Shown here in pieces: positions 15,935 through 26,371 of a stretch of DNA of 64,000 nt; position 1 is the first letter of the stretch, and each line of letters opens with the position of its first letter. Below the pieces are notes generated by a model. It was not told where the DNA came from and ran no database searches. It was given only the letters and a program-made list of their open reading frames with translations. A program made the position numbers and the translations under genes. Origin of the DNA: Pseudomonas sp. BN102. Lineage in GTDB: Bacteria > Pseudomonadota > Gammaproteobacteria > Pseudomonadales > Pseudomonadaceae. The stretch is from the NCBI RefSeq assembly GCF_029871245.1, contig NZ_SSON01000070.1, positions 268,478 to 332,477 on the forward strand, in the 5' to 3' direction.

Positions 15935-17938
15935 TTACTCAAATGGCGCGGCGAGGATGCCGGATTCGGTCGAATCATGCCCGGCCAGCAGCGTTTTTTC
16001 TTTCAGCAACCCGGCGAAGGCGGTGGCGGACAATGGTCGGGCGAAGAGGTAGCCCTGCCCGAAGTCGCAGTCCAGGGACTGGAGAATCGCCAGGTGGCGT
16101 TCGGTTTCGACGCCCTCGGCGACGGCCTCGATGCCCAGGTTGCGGGCCAGGCTGAGGATGGTCTGCACTATCTGCCGGCCTTCCGGGCACTGGTCGAGCT
16201 GGGTCACGAAGGAACGGTCGATCTTCAGTACATCCAGGTGGAAGCGGTGCAGGTAGCTCAGGGAGGAATAGCCGGTACCAAAGTCGTCGATGCTGATGCG
16301 TACGCCCAGGTTGTGGAGCTGCTCGAGCACCGCGGTGGTCCGCTCGGAGTCGGCCATGGACACGCTTTCGGTGATCTCCAGGCGAACGCACTCCGGGCGG
16401 ATGCCGGTTTCGGCAATGATGCTGCCGACTTGTTTTACCAGGTCATGCTGGGCGAACTGGCGGGCCGACAGGTTGATGCTCACGGTAAGAGGCGCGGGGC
16501 GGGGATGTTCCCGGTGCCAGCGCGCCATGTTGCTGCAGGCTTCGCGCAGTACCCAGAGGCCGAGCGGCAGGATCAGGCCGGTGTCCTCGGCCACCTGGAT
16601 GAAGTCGCCGGGGTAGACCAGTTCGCCGGTCGACTTCTGCCAGCGCACCAGCGCTTCCACGCCCACTATCTCTTCGCCGGGCAGTCGGACTATGGGCTGG
16701 TAGTGCAGGATGAACTCGCCGTTTAGCAGTGCCTGGCGCAGCTGGGTCTCCAGCGTCAGCCGGCCGACGGCGAGGTCGTGCATGCTGTGGTCGAAGAGCT
16801 CGAAGCGGTGCTTGCCCAGGGTCTTGGCCCGGTACATGGCCAGGTCCGCATGGCGGAGGATTTCTTCCGCCGACTCGTAGCCCAGGTCGCTGGGGGCGAT
16901 GCCGATGCTGGCGCTGATATAGAGCTGCTCGCCATTGATGAGGAAGGGCGGTTCCAGGGCGCTCATCAGGCGCTCGGCGACCAGCACCGGAGCGTCGGGG
17001 GCGTCGATGCAGTCCAGCAGGATGGTGAACTCGTCGCCGCCCATCCGCGCCAGGGTGTCGCTCTGCCGCAGGCAGCCGCCGAGGCGCGCGGCGACCTGGA
17101 TGATGAGCAGGTCGCCGGCCAGGTGGCCCAGGCTGTCGTTGACCAGCTTGAAGCGGTCTAGATCGATGAACAGCACCGCGAAGGCCGCCTCCCGATGGCG
17201 GCTGCAACGGGCCACGGCGCGCGACAGGCGATCGGCGAAAAGCGCGCGGTTGGGCAGGCCGGTGAGCGGGTCGTGGAAGGCGTCGATCAGTTGCTCTTCG
17301 GCGCGCTTGCGTTCCACCACCCGACCCATCTGCACGCCGATCTGCGCCATCAGGTGCAGCAACGTATCGTCCGGCGCCAGTACGCTGTTGGCGAAGAACT
17401 CCAAAACACCGACCACTTCGCTGCCCACCAGCACGGGGAAAGCCGCCGCAGCCTTGAGGCCGGCCCGTTCCGCGGCGGCGATGCGGCAGAACTCGGGGGT
17501 CTGGGCGATATCGGTGATCCAGGCCGGAGCGGCGCTGGCGAGCACGCGGCCGGGCAGCCCTATGCCGGGGCGGAACTCCATGGCTTCGGTCACCTGGCAG
17601 AAGTCCGTGAAACGTGCCTCGTCGGCACTGTGCCAGATGGCAGTCGAACGCAGGCGCGGTTCGCCTTCGACATTGACCGTCAGGTAGGCGTGGCCGATCC
17701 GCCAACCGGTGAACTGACAGATGCTGCGCACGGTGAAGCTGAGCCCGTCGGCGACCGAGGCGGCGCCGTTGGCGGCGTCGGCGATGGACTCCAGCAACTG
17801 CAGCTGCTGCTGCTTTTCATAGAGCTCGCGCAAGCCGCGCTCGGCGATCAGCTCCGCCTCCAGGCGTGCCTGGCGCTCACGCTGCAGGCGGCGCCGCAGC
17901 TTGTCCGCTTCAGTGTCTTGCTCGGGTGAGTGGTCCAT
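15935..17938 (-). CDS. GAF-GGDEF-EAL c-di-GMP enzyme linked to H-NOX
   Basis: A 667-aa soluble protein. It has an N-terminal coiled coil (10-50), a GAF sensor domain (about 50-205), a diguanylate cyclase domain with intact MGGDEF at 299-304, and a phosphodiesterase domain with EAL at 428-430, DDFGTGYSSL and EGVET. Both catalytic motifs look competent, so it may make and degrade c-di-GMP. It starts six bases after the H-NOX gene stop. H-NOX proteins next to such enzymes are known to control their activity when NO binds, so this pair probably turns NO into a c-di-GMP change affecting biofilm or motility. Confidence 0.88.
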   Translation of the reverse strand: MDHSPEQDTEADKLRRRLQRERQARLEAELIAERGLRELYEKQQQLQLLESIADAANGAASVADGLSFTVRSICQFTGWRIGHAYLTVNVEGEPRLRSTAIWHSADEARFTDFCQVTEAMEFRPGIGLPGRVLASAAPAWITDIAQTPEFCRIAAAERAGLKAAAAFPVLVGSEVVGVLEFFANSVLAPDDTLLHLMAQIGVQMGRVVERKRAEEQLIDAFHDPLTGLPNRALFADRLSRAVARCSRHREAAFAVLFIDLDRFKLVNDSLGHLAGDLLIIQVAARLGGCLRQSDTLARMGGDEFTILLDCIDAPDAPVLVAERLMSALEPPFLINGEQLYISASIGIAPSDLGYESAEEILRHADLAMYRAKTLGKHRFELFDHSMHDLAVGRLTLETQLRQALLNGEFILHYQPIVRLPGEEIVGVEALVRWQKSTGELVYPGDFIQVAEDTGLILPLGLWVLREACSNMARWHREHPRPAPLTVSINLSARQFAQHDLVKQVGSIIAETGIRPECVRLEITESVSMADSERTTAVLEQLHNLGVRISIDDFGTGYSSLSYLHRFHLDVLKIDRSFVTQLDQCPEGRQIVQTILSLARNLGIEAVAEGVETERHLAILQSLDCDFGQGYLFARPLSATAFAGLLKEKTLLAGHDSTESGILAAPFE

Positions 17939-17944
17939 GGCCGC

Positions 17945-18496
17945 TCAATCCGGACGTTTGCCGTGGAAGGTGATGCGGCAGCGGCACTCGGGATCCCCTC
18001 GATGCATGCAGTCGAGGTGGTCGACGTCCAGGGATTCGCCGAAGTGCGCCGCGGCACCTTCGATGAAGCCGTGGGCCAGCGCACAGAGGCGACGCGGGGA
18101 GCGGTAGGTCATCAGCAGCGTGCCGTCCGCGTCGTCGTGAAAGCCGAAGGTGGGCACGTCGGCTCCCGGATAGATCTTGCGGACTTCGGGATGAATGATG
18201 GCGTTGACGCTGAGGATGAAGGGGCGGGTCGAAGCGTGGGGAGTGAAGTAGGCCGGGTAGCGGCTGGCCAACGCCGGCATGGCTTCCCGGCCGAACCAGC
18301 GCAGCACGTCGAAGGGCGGCATGCCCAGCGCCTCCGAGGCGGCCCCCACCAGCCGGTAGATATGCTCGTCCGGGTAACTGCCGAGGGAGGTGTACACGCC
18401 GTCGAGGTCCGCTCCTTCCAGCAGGGCGTCCCAGGCATCCGCGCCTCGGTGCCGGGTGACCACTTCTTCCAGCAGGTTGAAGACTATTCCCTTCAT
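17945..18496 (-). CDS. H-NOX (haem NO-binding) sensor
   Basis: A 183-aa protein starting MKGIVFNLLEEVVTRHRGAD, the typical start of the HNOB family. The haem-proximal His102 (NAIIHPEVRKIYP) and the YxSxR haem-propionate motif (YRSPR, 131-135) are in place. There is Leu, not Tyr, at position 140, where oxygen-binding H-NOX proteins have a Tyr, so NO selectivity is likely. The C-terminus has four Cys/His residues (HLDCMHRGDPECRCR), seen in many proteobacterial H-NOX proteins and possibly zinc binding. GGGGGA precedes the start. It forms an operon with the GGDEF-EAL gene. This pair interrupts the P. aeruginosa-like gene order. Confidence 0.88.
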   Translation of the reverse strand: MKGIVFNLLEEVVTRHRGADAWDALLEGADLDGVYTSLGSYPDEHIYRLVGAASEALGMPPFDVLRWFGREAMPALASRYPAYFTPHASTRPFILSVNAIIHPEVRKIYPGADVPTFGFHDDADGTLLMTYRSPRRLCALAHGFIEGAAAHFGESLDVDHLDCMHRGDPECRCRITFHGKRPD

Positions 18497-18657
18497 GCGA
18501 TCCCCCATTTCCCTCAGGACTGGCCCTCTCCGGGCCAAAGCCGGCCTGGGGCTCACAGCAGGGTGCAGCGGTACGCTGTGAGGTTAGCAGCGCTGTCCGG
18601 GGGCCTCCACTTCGTGATGGGGAGGGCAGGGGGAATAAAGTGCGGGGGCCGGAAAGC

Positions 18658-18688
18658 AAAAAGCCCCAGCGCATGGCTGAGGCTTTTT
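18658..18688 (-). terminator. Terminator of tRNA-Phe
   Basis: AAAAAGCC / GGCTTTTT stem with inner CAGC/GCTG pairing and a T5 run in the minus-strand direction, 12 bases after the tRNA CCA end. Confidence 0.75.
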
Positions 18689-18699
18689 GACGGTATTAG

Positions 18700-18775
18700 T
18701 GGTGCCCAGGGACGGAATCGAACCGCCGACACGGGGATTTTCAATCCCCTGCTCTACCGACTGAGCTACCTGGGC
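18700..18775 (-). tRNA. tRNA-Phe (anticodon GAA)
   Basis: Minus-strand tRNA with acceptor GCCCAGG/CCTGGGC, anticodon arm GGGGATTGAAAATCCCC with GAA, T-arm GGTTCGATTCC and encoded CCA. The same tRNA lies beside yggX/mutY in P. aeruginosa. Confidence 0.95.
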
Positions 18776-18786
18776 AACGGGGCGCT

Positions 18787-18815
18787 ATTAAACGGATTTG
18801 CCGGCCCCTCGTCAA
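18787..18815 (-). promoter_or_regulatory. Promoter of tRNA-Phe
   Basis: Minus strand TTGACG (18815-18810), 17-base spacer, TTTAAT (18792-18787), 12 bases before the tRNA 5' end. This is a good sigma-70 promoter. Confidence 0.75.
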
Positions 18816-18851
18816 CACCCTTCTGAAAAAAATTTTAGTTATTACGGGTGC

Positions 18852-19124
18852 TTACGCGCTCGGGGGCACATAACCCTCGGCTTGGGCGTAGTCTTCGCCC
18901 GAGAGGAACTTGTCCATTTCGGCCTGGAGGAACTTGCGGTCATCGGCGTTCATCATGTTCAGGCGACGCTCGTTGATCAGCATGGTCTGGTGGGCCTGCC
19001 ACTCGTCCCAGGCCTTCTTCGACACGTTGTTGAAGATGTCATCGCCCTTGGCGCCGGGGTACGGCGGACGCTCCAGGCCCGGCAGTTCCTCTTTGAATTT
19101 GCGGCACATCACGGTGCGGGTCAT
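18852..19124 (-). CDS. yggX: Fe(II)-trafficking / oxidative damage protection protein YggX
   Basis: A 90-aa cytoplasmic protein starting [18 protein letters not shown], with the conserved Cys7 and the family pattern [20 protein letters not shown] and [11 protein letters not shown]. It protects Fe-S clusters from oxidative damage and is proposed to handle labile iron. Its ATG overlaps the mutY stop (ATGA), so the two are translationally coupled, the usual mutY-yggX arrangement. Since MutY carries a 4Fe-4S cluster, the coupling makes biological sense. Confidence 0.93.
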   Translation of the reverse strand: MTRTVMCRKFKEELPGLERPPYPGAKGDDIFNNVSKKAWDEWQAHQTMLINERRLNMMNADDRKFLQAEMDKFLSGEDYAQAEGYVPPSA

Positions 19125-20188
19125 CTCATCTCTCCTGCATTCAATACATCGGCCGCGCGCTTGAGCAGCTTCTTCACCGGAGCGGCTAGCCCTAGGCGCG
19201 GCGGGGTGGCGAGGTTATACCAGAGCCAGTCGCCCTCGGCCACGGCGGGGGCGCTGCCTTCCACCTGCACTAGCCAGGGTTCGATGGCCAGCTGGAAATG
19301 GCTGAACGTGTGGGTCAGGCCAGGCAGTTCACGGCGCTCGCCAAGGTGCAGCGCGTGCTGGCTGGCCAATGGGGGAAGGGCGTCGAGGTCGTCCAGCTCC
19401 GGCAGGCTCCAGAGCCCGCCCCAGAGCCCACTCGAGGGGCGGCGATAGAGCAGGATGGCTCCATCGCGGCTGGCCAGCAGCGGCATCAGCGTGCGCTTCT
19501 GCGGCAGGGCCTTGCGCGGTTTCGCGACGGGGTAGGCGCTCTCCCGGCCCAACTGGTGTGCTCGGCAGCCGCTTTGCAGCGGGCAGAGCAGGCAGCTGGG
19601 CTTGCTGCGGGTGCAGAGGGTGGCGCCGAGGTCCATCATCGCCTGGGTGTAGTTGTTGACCCGGGCATACGGGGTGAAGCGTTCGGCCACTTCCCAGAGC
19701 TGCTTCGCCACCTTGGGCTCGCCCGGATAGCCGTCCTGGGCGACGTAGCGGGCCAGGACGCGCTTGACGTTGCCGTCGAGGATCGGCGCACGCAGGCCCA
19801 TGGACAGGCTGGCGATGGCGCCGGCGGTGGAGCGGCCGATACCCGGCAGCTCGGCCAACTGGTCGACGTCGCAAGGGAATTCGCCGCCGTGCTCGGCAAC
19901 GATCTTCTTCGCGGTCTTCTGCAGGTTGCGGGCGCGGGTGTAGTAGCCGAGGCCGGTCCAGAGGTGCAGCACTTCATCTTCCGGGGCCGCCGCCAGGGCC
20001 TGAACCGTGGGCAGCGCCTCCATGAAGCGGTCGAAGTAGCCGAGCACGGTGCTGACCTGGGTCTGCTGCAGCATGATTTCGGAAACCCAGACGCGGTAGG
20101 GGGTGATGCCCTGTTGCCAGGGCAGGTCCTTGCGCCCGTGGCGGTCGTACCAATCGAGAACGGCGCCGGAGAACTGCTCGGGAGTCAT
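19121..20188 (-). CDS. mutY: A/G-specific adenine DNA glycosylase MutY
   Basis: A 355-aa base-excision repair enzyme that removes adenine mispaired with 8-oxoguanine. Seen here: [13 protein letters not shown] with the catalytic Glu, helix-hairpin-helix [13 protein letters not shown], Asp in [12 protein letters not shown], and a 4Fe-4S cluster motif C-x6-C-x2-C-x5-C ([17 protein letters not shown]). A C-terminal NUDIX-like 8-oxoG recognition domain begins at about residue 225. The ATG at 20188 overlaps the AsmA stop (ATGA). It is the middle gene of asmA-mutY-yggX. Confidence 0.95.
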   Translation of the reverse strand: MTPEQFSGAVLDWYDRHGRKDLPWQQGITPYRVWVSEIMLQQTQVSTVLGYFDRFMEALPTVQALAAAPEDEVLHLWTGLGYYTRARNLQKTAKKIVAEHGGEFPCDVDQLAELPGIGRSTAGAIASLSMGLRAPILDGNVKRVLARYVAQDGYPGEPKVAKQLWEVAERFTPYARVNNYTQAMMDLGATLCTRSKPSCLLCPLQSGCRAHQLGRESAYPVAKPRKALPQKRTLMPLLASRDGAILLYRRPSSGLWGGLWSLPELDDLDALPPLASQHALHLGERRELPGLTHTFSHFQLAIEPWLVQVEGSAPAVAEGDWLWYNLATPPRLGLAAPVKKLLKRAADVLNAGEMR

Positions 20189-22416
20189 TGCTTGAACAGC
20201 CCCTTGAGCGCGTCCTTCAGTTCCGGGCTGACCTTGTCGCCGAGCTTTTCCTCGAGCTTCTCGGAGAGCTTCTCGCCCGCCAGCTTGGCGGCCACCTTGC
20301 CCATGCCGTCCTTGTCCAGGCGGCAGGCCTTGGCGCCCAGTTCCAGCGGGCCGCGGCAGCGCAGCGGCCACTCGATGCCCACATAGCGCTCGTTGACCTG
20401 GCAGGCCGGGTCCGGCATTTCGCTCTTGTCGCCTTCGATGATCACGCCCACGCGGTAGTCCAGGCCCAGTACGCGCAGATCCACGGCGCCGTCGCCCTTG
20501 ACCTTGAGGCCGGGGATGCTGGCGCGCAGGTCGGGGTTGCTGGCCACACCATTGACGAAGTTGAGTGAGCCCTTGAGTTCCTCGAAGGGGGTTTCCTTGC
20601 CGTCGCGGGTGCTGCTCAGCTCCTTGCGGTTGAGGGTGGCGATGCCCTGGCAGAGCTGCTGCTCGAGGTTGGCGTCAAGCAGCGCGCCGTCGTTCAGGAC
20701 GAAGCTCGAGGTGCCATTGAGGCCGTCGACCCAGGCCTTCTGGCTGTTGCCGCTGGTGGTGATGTCGGCATTCATGTCCAGCAGGCCGCGGACCGGGGGC
20801 TTCTGCTCCAGGGCCTTGAGCAGCTGCTCCGCCGGCACCTTGCTGACACGCTTCTGCGCCTTCAGCAGCGGTACCGCCGGGCGGGCGTCGATCTGTGCGC
20901 TGGCTTGGTAGCTGCCGCCGAAAAGGCCGCCGCGCAGGTCCTCCAGGGTCAGCAGGCCGCCCTTGCCGTTGGCCTTGAGGCTGAAATCGGTCATCGGCAG
21001 CTTGTCGACGGTGAGCTGGCCAATGTTCAGGGCGGCTTCCAGGTCCACCTTGCGCAGTTGGTCCACCGGCAGCACGGGGGCTTCGCTCCAGGCCGCCTGG
21101 GTGGGCGCGTTGGGCAGCGGGGTGTTGCCCTGACTGGCGGCGGCCACAGTGGTCTTCACTTCGGCCTGGCGGGCGCTCTTGGCTTCCTGCTTGGCCTTGG
21201 TCTTGGGCGGCAGATAGCGGTCCAGGTCGAACTTGTCGCCCTTGAGTTGGAGGCGCACGGCCTTCTGCGCGAAGTCGGCCACCGCCACGCGGCCGCTGAA
21301 GCTGCTGTCGTCGAGTTTGAGGCTGAGGCCCTCAAAGGCCAGGCTGTTGGTGCTGCCGTTGAGCTTGGTCACCAGCTCGAACTTCTGCAGGGCGTTGGCG
21401 TCGCTCATGGGCGGCAGCTCGACGCCGACGCCGGTGAGGAACTCGCGCAGGTTGAACGGCGCGATGGAGAGGCCACCTTCCAGGCGTGGGCCCTTGTCCA
21501 GGCTATGCACCTTTATATCGCCAAGGGCGCGCAGCTGGTTGCCGGAGAACTTCAGGCTGTTCCATTCGGCGATGTTGGCGGCAAGGTCGGCCAGCACCTG
21601 GCCCTGGGCATTGAAGGCCAGGGTCTTGCCCTTCAGCGGTTCACCTGAGGCTTCGCCGCTGAGCTTGAGGTCTTCCAGCTGGTAGCGCTTGAGGGCGCGC
21701 TCGAAGCGCAGGTTGGTGGTGAGCTCGGTCTTGGCCCGCAGGACCGGCTGGTTGGTGCCGAAGAAGGCGCTGAGCTTGACCGGGATGCTGGCGCCTTCGC
21801 GGATTGCACCGGTGGTCAGCTCGATGCCTTCGGCGCTGAATTGCTTGCCGCTCTTGGCATCGCTGTAGTCGACGCGGGCGTTGTGCACGGTGAGGCTGTC
21901 GATATCCAGCTTGACCGGGCGCGCCGGCTTTTGCTCGGCGGGCGCCGGGGGCGTTTCGCCAGCCGGTGCCGGGGTGGTGGGGGTGCCGGCCTGGGCGGGT
22001 GCCGGGGCCTTGGCCGGGCGGCCGATGCCTTCCCAGTTACCCTGGCCCTTGTCGTCGCGTTGCAGGTCGAGGTTGAGGCCTTCGACGCGGATATCGCTCA
22101 TCTGCACTTCACGGCGCAGCAGCGGCAGCACGCGCACCGAGAGGCCGATCATGTCGAGGTTGGCGAAGGGTTTGGCCGGGGTGGTGGCGCTGGCCAGGGT
22201 GGCCTGGTGCAGCTCGAGGCCGAGCCAGGGGAAGAGGCTCCAGCCGATATCGCCGTTGAGGGTCAGCTCCAGGTTGGCCTTGTCCCGGGCCAGTTGCTGG
22301 ATTTCGTCCTTGTAGTCGTTCGGGTCGAACAGGTGGGTCAGGGCAAAGCCCAGTGCCACTATGATCAGCAACAGCCCGAGAAAGATGAGGCCCAGGATTT
22401 TGCCGAAGGCTTTCAT
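20185..22416 (-). CDS. asmA: AsmA family outer-membrane biogenesis protein
   Basis: A 743-aa protein starting [20 protein letters not shown], with a single N-terminal membrane anchor (7-28). A long periplasmic beta-rich AsmA domain follows ([20 protein letters not shown], then [13 protein letters not shown]). A Pro/Ala-rich linker (about 135-165) and a C-terminal AsmA-like part (about 500-690) are visible. AsmA-like proteins are thought to help move lipids or assemble the outer membrane. It heads the asmA-mutY-yggX operon. The 206 bases upstream contain no gene. Confidence 0.85.
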   Translation of the reverse strand: MKAFGKILGLIFLGLLLIIVALGFALTHLFDPNDYKDEIQQLARDKANLELTLNGDIGWSLFPWLGLELHQATLASATTPAKPFANLDMIGLSVRVLPLLRREVQMSDIRVEGLNLDLQRDDKGQGNWEGIGRPAKAPAPAQAGTPTTPAPAGETPPAPAEQKPARPVKLDIDSLTVHNARVDYSDAKSGKQFSAEGIELTTGAIREGASIPVKLSAFFGTNQPVLRAKTELTTNLRFERALKRYQLEDLKLSGEASGEPLKGKTLAFNAQGQVLADLAANIAEWNSLKFSGNQLRALGDIKVHSLDKGPRLEGGLSIAPFNLREFLTGVGVELPPMSDANALQKFELVTKLNGSTNSLAFEGLSLKLDDSSFSGRVAVADFAQKAVRLQLKGDKFDLDRYLPPKTKAKQEAKSARQAEVKTTVAAASQGNTPLPNAPTQAAWSEAPVLPVDQLRKVDLEAALNIGQLTVDKLPMTDFSLKANGKGGLLTLEDLRGGLFGGSYQASAQIDARPAVPLLKAQKRVSKVPAEQLLKALEQKPPVRGLLDMNADITTSGNSQKAWVDGLNGTSSFVLNDGALLDANLEQQLCQGIATLNRKELSSTRDGKETPFEELKGSLNFVNGVASNPDLRASIPGLKVKGDGAVDLRVLGLDYRVGVIIEGDKSEMPDPACQVNERYVGIEWPLRCRGPLELGAKACRLDKDGMGKVAAKLAGEKLSEKLEEKLGDKVSPELKDALKGLFKQ

Positions 22417-22622
22417 TGACCAGTCCTTGTGATGGATCGCGTGAATTGAAGGTGCCGAGTATAGCGCCGGGCCATCAACCATGGATTGCGCCGACGCCGG
22501 CCTCGAACAGCGGGTTTCGGACTTTGGATGGCGAAAGCCGCCGACGGTTCAGCGTTCGAGGTGTCCGGGATGGAAATCCGCTCGGCGGCTTTCCTCCCGT
22601 GCGTCATGTTGACGCATCCGTC

Positions 22623-23021
22623 TCAGAGGCTTTCCAGCGGCAGGTGCAGGCGCGCGGCCAGGGCCTGGCTTTCCAGGTGGCCTCCCGGGGCCGCCAGGTG
22701 CAGCGGCTTGCCGGCCTCCCGGGCGAGGCGCGCGGCTTCTTCCACCAGGCGGCGGCCGACGCCGCGGTGGCGGGTCACCTGGCGTACGCAGAGGTGGGAC
22801 AGCCGCCAGTAGCTTTCGCCGCGCACCACTAGGGCCGCGCCCAGTAACCGGTCGTTGAAGCGCCCGGCAACCAGCAGGCCCTCGTCCAGGCCACGCTGCA
22901 CCAGTTCGGCGGCGTTGGCGTAGGGCGCCAGCAACCACTCGGGGGCGTCGGCGTAGATCTTCGCCAGGTCGCCGCGATCCTGCTCGGACGGGTTGTTCAG
23001 GGTCTCGACTACTACGGGCAT
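22623..23021 (-). CDS. PanZ-like GNAT acetyltransferase / acetyl-CoA sensor
   Basis: A 132-aa protein starting MPVVVETLNNPSEQDRGDLA. The N-terminal SEQDRGDLAKIY, the middle GRFNDRLLGAALV and the acetyl-CoA loop RHRGVGRRLVEEA align with E. coli PanZ/PanM (SDQDRIDLQKIW, ARFNERLLAAVRV, RRRGVGQYLLEE). PanZ senses acetyl-CoA and promotes maturation of aspartate decarboxylase PanD in pantothenate synthesis. Whether this one does is inference; a generic N-acetyltransferase is the alternative. It is divergent from hisB. Confidence 0.7.
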   Translation of the reverse strand: MPVVVETLNNPSEQDRGDLAKIYADAPEWLLAPYANAAELVQRGLDEGLLVAGRFNDRLLGAALVVRGESYWRLSHLCVRQVTRHRGVGRRLVEEAARLAREAGKPLHLAAPGGHLESQALAARLHLPLESL

Positions 23022-23151
23022 GGTGGCTCCTGGAGGGCATCGCTGGCGCGGCCCAGCAGTGTAAACCCCGCCGACCGCCGTCGGTAGCGGCGCCAAGGCG
23101 CGGCGGCCTATAATGGCGCTCTTTTTCGTGAGCCTTTTTGTGGAGCTGGTG

Positions 23152-23745
23152 ATGGCCGAACGTACGGCATCCGTCGAACGCAATACCCTGGAAACCCAGA
23201 TCAAGGTCTCGATCAACCTGGACGGCACTGGCAAGGCCCGCTTCGATATCGGCGTGCCCTTCCTCGAGCACATGCTCGACCAGATCGCCCGCCACGGCCT
23301 GATCGACCTGGACATCGAGTGCAAGGGCGATCTGCATATCGACGATCACCACACGGTGGAAGACGTCGGCATCACCCTCGGCCAGGCCTTTACCCGTGCC
23401 CTCGGCGACAAGAAGGGCATAGTCCGCTACGGCCATTCCTATGTGCCGCTGGACGAGGCCCTGTCGCGGGTGGTCATCGATTTCTCCGGCCGCCCCGGCC
23501 TGCAGATGCACGTGCCCTTCACCCGCGCGGTGGTCGGCGGCTTCGATGTGGACCTGTTCCAGGAGTTCTTCCAGGGCTTCGTCAACCACGCCCTGGTGAG
23601 CCTGCACATCGACAACCTGCGTGGCCACAACACCCACCACCAGATCGAAACCGTATTCAAGGCCTTCGGCCGCGCCCTGCGCATGGCCGTCGAGCGCGAC
23701 CCGCGCATGGCCGGGCAGATGCCATCCACCAAGGGCGTGCTCTGA
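23152..23745 (+). CDS. hisB: Imidazoleglycerol-phosphate dehydratase
   Basis: A 197-aa monofunctional enzyme of histidine synthesis. The Mn-binding His motifs are present: [19 protein letters not shown] and HNTHHQIE. I chose the start [19 protein letters not shown] at 23152; the frame extends 13 codons farther up but into the promoter area, which has a TATAAT at 23109-23114. It converts imidazoleglycerol phosphate to imidazole-acetol phosphate. The stop overlaps the hisH ATG (TGATG). It opens the hisB-hisH-DUF2164-hisA-hisF operon. Confidence 0.96.
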   Translation: MAERTASVERNTLETQIKVSINLDGTGKARFDIGVPFLEHMLDQIARHGLIDLDIECKGDLHIDDHHTVEDVGITLGQAFTRALGDKKGIVRYGHSYVPLDEALSRVVIDFSGRPGLQMHVPFTRAVVGGFDVDLFQEFFQGFVNHALVSLHIDNLRGHNTHHQIETVFKAFGRALRMAVERDPRMAGQMPSTKGVL

Positions 23746-24383
23746 TGCAGACGGTCGCAGTCATCGACTATGGCATGGGCAACCTGCACTCGGTCGCCAA
23801 GGCCCTGGAGCACGTCGGTGCCGGCCGCGTGCTGGTCACCAGTGACTCCAATGTGATCCGCGAAGCCGACCGGGTGGTCTTCCCCGGCGTCGGCGCCATC
23901 CGCGATTGCATGGCAGAGATCCGTCGCCTCGGCTTCGACAGCCTGGTGCAGGAAGTCAGCAAGGACCGCCCTTTCCTCGGCATCTGCGTCGGCATGCAGG
24001 CGTTGCTGGAGCACAGCGAGGAGAACGACGGAGTCGACTGCATCGGCCTGTTCCCGGGCCAGGTGCGTTTCTTCGGCAAGGGCCTGGTGGAAGATGGCGA
24101 GCAGCTCAAGGTGCCGCACATGGGCTGGAACGAAGTGGCGCAGAGCGTCGCTCATCCGCTCTGGCACAGCATTCCCGACCGGGCGCGCTTCTACTTCGTG
24201 CACAGCTATTACATCGAGGCCGGCAATCCCACTCAGGTGGTAGGCCGCGGCCACTACGGCAAGGATTTCGCCGCCGCCCTGGCCGATGGTTCGCGCTTCG
24301 CCGTGCAGTTCCACCCGGAGAAGAGCCACACCCACGGCCTGCAGCTGCTGCAGAACTTCGCCGCCTGGGACGGGCGCTGGTAA
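23745..24383 (+). CDS. hisH: Imidazole glycerol phosphate synthase, glutaminase subunit
   Basis: A 212-aa class-I glutamine amidotransferase. Visible: oxyanion region [11 protein letters not shown], nucleophile Cys in [16 protein letters not shown], and the His/Glu of the triad in QFHPEKS. It supplies ammonia to HisF, which closes the imidazole ring and releases AICAR. Its ATG shares one base with the hisB stop, indicating tight coupling. HisF is encoded three genes downstream. Confidence 0.96.
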   Translation: MQTVAVIDYGMGNLHSVAKALEHVGAGRVLVTSDSNVIREADRVVFPGVGAIRDCMAEIRRLGFDSLVQEVSKDRPFLGICVGMQALLEHSEENDGVDCIGLFPGQVRFFGKGLVEDGEQLKVPHMGWNEVAQSVAHPLWHSIPDRARFYFVHSYYIEAGNPTQVVGRGHYGKDFAAALADGSRFAVQFHPEKSHTHGLQLLQNFAAWDGRW

Positions 24384-24387
24384 GCCG

Positions 24388-24645
24388 ATGAGCCGCGCGA
24401 AGAAGGTCCCCAGCCTGCAACTCGACGCCGCCCAGACCCAGGGCGCGGTGTTGGCGATCAAGCGTTTCATGGCTGATCGCTTCGAGCTGGAGCTGGGCTC
24501 CTTCGAGGCCGAGGAAGTGCTGGATTTCTTCGCCCGGGAGTTCGCACCGCATTTCTACAACAAGGCGATCTTCGATGTGCAGGCGCACCTGAAAGACAGG
24601 TTCGAAAGCATCGAGAGTGACTTGTGGGCGCTCGAGAAAGACTGA
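24388..24645 (+). CDS. DUF2164 family protein
   Basis: An 85-aa acidic protein starting [20 protein letters not shown], with the family pattern [35 protein letters not shown]. It follows hisH by four bases. DUF2164 proteins are small cytoplasmic proteins of unknown function, often in this position between hisH and hisA in pseudomonads. No link to histidine synthesis has been established to my knowledge. Confidence 0.85.
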   Translation: MSRAKKVPSLQLDAAQTQGAVLAIKRFMADRFELELGSFEAEEVLDFFAREFAPHFYNKAIFDVQAHLKDRFESIESDLWALEKD

Positions 24646-24685
24646 GCGTCACGCCGATTCCACTGACTTCGAACAGGTTGAACCG

Positions 24686-25423
24686 ATGCTGATTATCCCC
24701 GCTATCGATCTGAAGGACGGCGCCTGCGTGCGTCTGCGCCAGGGCCGTATGGAAGACTCCACCGTGTTCTCCGACGACCCGGTGAGCATGGCCGCCAAGT
24801 GGGTGGACGGTGGTTGCCGCCGCCTGCACCTGGTGGACCTGAACGGCGCCTTCGAAGGTCAGCCGGTCAATGGCGAGGTCGTCACCGCCATCGCCAGGCG
24901 CTACCCGCAACTGCCGATCCAGATCGGTGGCGGCATCCGCTCCCTGGAAACCATCGAGCACTACGTCAAGGCTGGCGTGAGCTACGTGATCATCGGCACC
25001 AAGGCGGTGAAGCAGCCGGAATTCGTCACCGAGGCCTGCAAGGCCTTCCCGGGCAAGGTCATCGTCGGCCTGGACGCCAAGGACGGATTCGTCGCCACCG
25101 ATGGCTGGGCTGAAGTCAGCAGCGTGCAGGCGGTCGACCTGGCGAAGCGTTTCGAGGCCGACGGCGTATCCGCCATCGTCTACACCGACATCGCCAAGGA
25201 CGGGATGATGCAGGGCTGCAACGTCGAAGCGACCGCCGCCCTGGCCGCCGCCAGCAAGATCCCGGTGATCGCATCCGGCGGTATCCACAACCTCGGCGAC
25301 ATCGAGAAGCTGCTGGCCGCCAAGGCACCCGGCATCATCGGCGCGATCACCGGCCGCGCTATCTACGAAGGCACCCTGGACGTGGCTGAAGCCCAGGCCT
25401 TCTGCGACAGCTACAAGGGCTAA
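24686..25423 (+). CDS. hisA: Phosphoribosylformimino-AICAR-phosphate isomerase
   Basis: A 245-aa TIM-barrel isomerase that converts ProFAR to PRFAR. Seen: [17 protein letters not shown] with the catalytic Asp8, the phosphate-binding GGGIRS, and the second catalytic Asp and phosphate loop in [12 protein letters not shown] and IASGGI. The start at 24686 is the only one compatible with the family N-terminus. It is fourth in the his operon, before hisF. Confidence 0.96.
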   Translation: MLIIPAIDLKDGACVRLRQGRMEDSTVFSDDPVSMAAKWVDGGCRRLHLVDLNGAFEGQPVNGEVVTAIARRYPQLPIQIGGGIRSLETIEHYVKAGVSYVIIGTKAVKQPEFVTEACKAFPGKVIVGLDAKDGFVATDGWAEVSSVQAVDLAKRFEADGVSAIVYTDIAKDGMMQGCNVEATAALAAASKIPVIASGGIHNLGDIEKLLAAKAPGIIGAITGRAIYEGTLDVAEAQAFCDSYKG

Positions 25424-25468
25424 TCGAAGGCTACCGGTGCGCGCGGCGCACCCAACGGGAACACTGTT

Positions 25469-26239
25469 ATGGCTTTGGCAAAACGCATTATCCCTTGCCT
25501 CGACGTCGACAACGGCCGAGTGGTCAAGGGCGTCAAGTTCGAGAATATCCGCGACGCCGGCGACCCGGTGGAAATCGCCCGTCGCTACGATGAGCAGGGC
25601 GCCGACGAGATCACCTTCCTCGACATCACCGCCAGTGTCGACGGCCGCGACACCACCCTGCACACCGTGGAGCGCATGGCCAGCCAGGTGTTCATCCCGC
25701 TGACCGTGGGCGGTGGCGTGCGTACCGTGCAGGACATCCGCAACCTGCTCAATGCCGGCGCCGACAAGGTGTCGATCAACACCGCAGCGGTCTTCACCCC
25801 GGAATTCGTCGGTGAGGCTGCTTCACGTTTCGGCTCCCAGTGCATCGTGGTCGCCATCGACGCCAAGAAAGTGTCGGGCCCCGGAGAAACGCCGCGCTGG
25901 GAAATCTTCACCCATGGCGGGCGCAAGCCCACCGGCCTGGATGCCGTGGCCTGGGCGAAGAAAATGGAAGACCTGGGCGCCGGTGAGATCCTGCTCACCA
26001 GCATGGACCAGGATGGCGTGAAGAGCGGTTACGACCTGGGCGTTACCCGCGCCATCAGCGAGAGCGTCGGGATTCCGGTGATCGCCTCGGGCGGCGTCGG
26101 CAATCTCGAGCACCTGGCGGCCGGCATCCTCGAAGGCAAGGCGGACGCCGTTCTGGCGGCGAGCATCTTCCACTTCGGCGAGTACACCGTGCCCGAGGCC
26201 AAGGCCTACCTGGCCAGCCGCGGCATTCTGGTGCGCTGA
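25469..26239 (+). CDS. hisF: Imidazole glycerol phosphate synthase, cyclase subunit
   Basis: A 256-aa TIM barrel starting [20 protein letters not shown], with Asp11 (CLDVD) and Asp130-type (VAIDAKK) catalytic residues and the phosphate loops GGGVR and ASGGVGN. It uses ammonia from HisH to make imidazole glycerol phosphate and AICAR. It ends the his operon and is followed by a long hairpin at 26260-26296. Confidence 0.96.
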   Translation: MALAKRIIPCLDVDNGRVVKGVKFENIRDAGDPVEIARRYDEQGADEITFLDITASVDGRDTTLHTVERMASQVFIPLTVGGGVRTVQDIRNLLNAGADKVSINTAAVFTPEFVGEAASRFGSQCIVVAIDAKKVSGPGETPRWEIFTHGGRKPTGLDAVAWAKKMEDLGAGEILLTSMDQDGVKSGYDLGVTRAISESVGIPVIASGGVGNLEHLAAGILEGKADAVLAASIFHFGEYTVPEAKAYLASRGILVR

Positions 26240-26259
26240 GCACGATTCTTTGACCTTCG

Positions 26260-26296
26260 CCCAGGCTGCTCCGTGTGACGGAGTTCGCAGCCTGGG
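26260..26296 (+). terminator. Long hairpin after hisF
   Basis: Perfect outer stem CCCAGGCTGC / GCAGCCTGGG (10 bp) with an inner TCCGT/ACGGA stem. The stem is strong, but no T run follows. It is a probable end of the his operon transcript. Confidence 0.5.
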
Positions 26297-26371
26297 CTGC
26301 TGATGCCCGAGCCTTGTTACCGCAAGGTTAAGCTCAGCGCATTCCCCTTCTCTCCTGCAAGGTAGCCGCAT

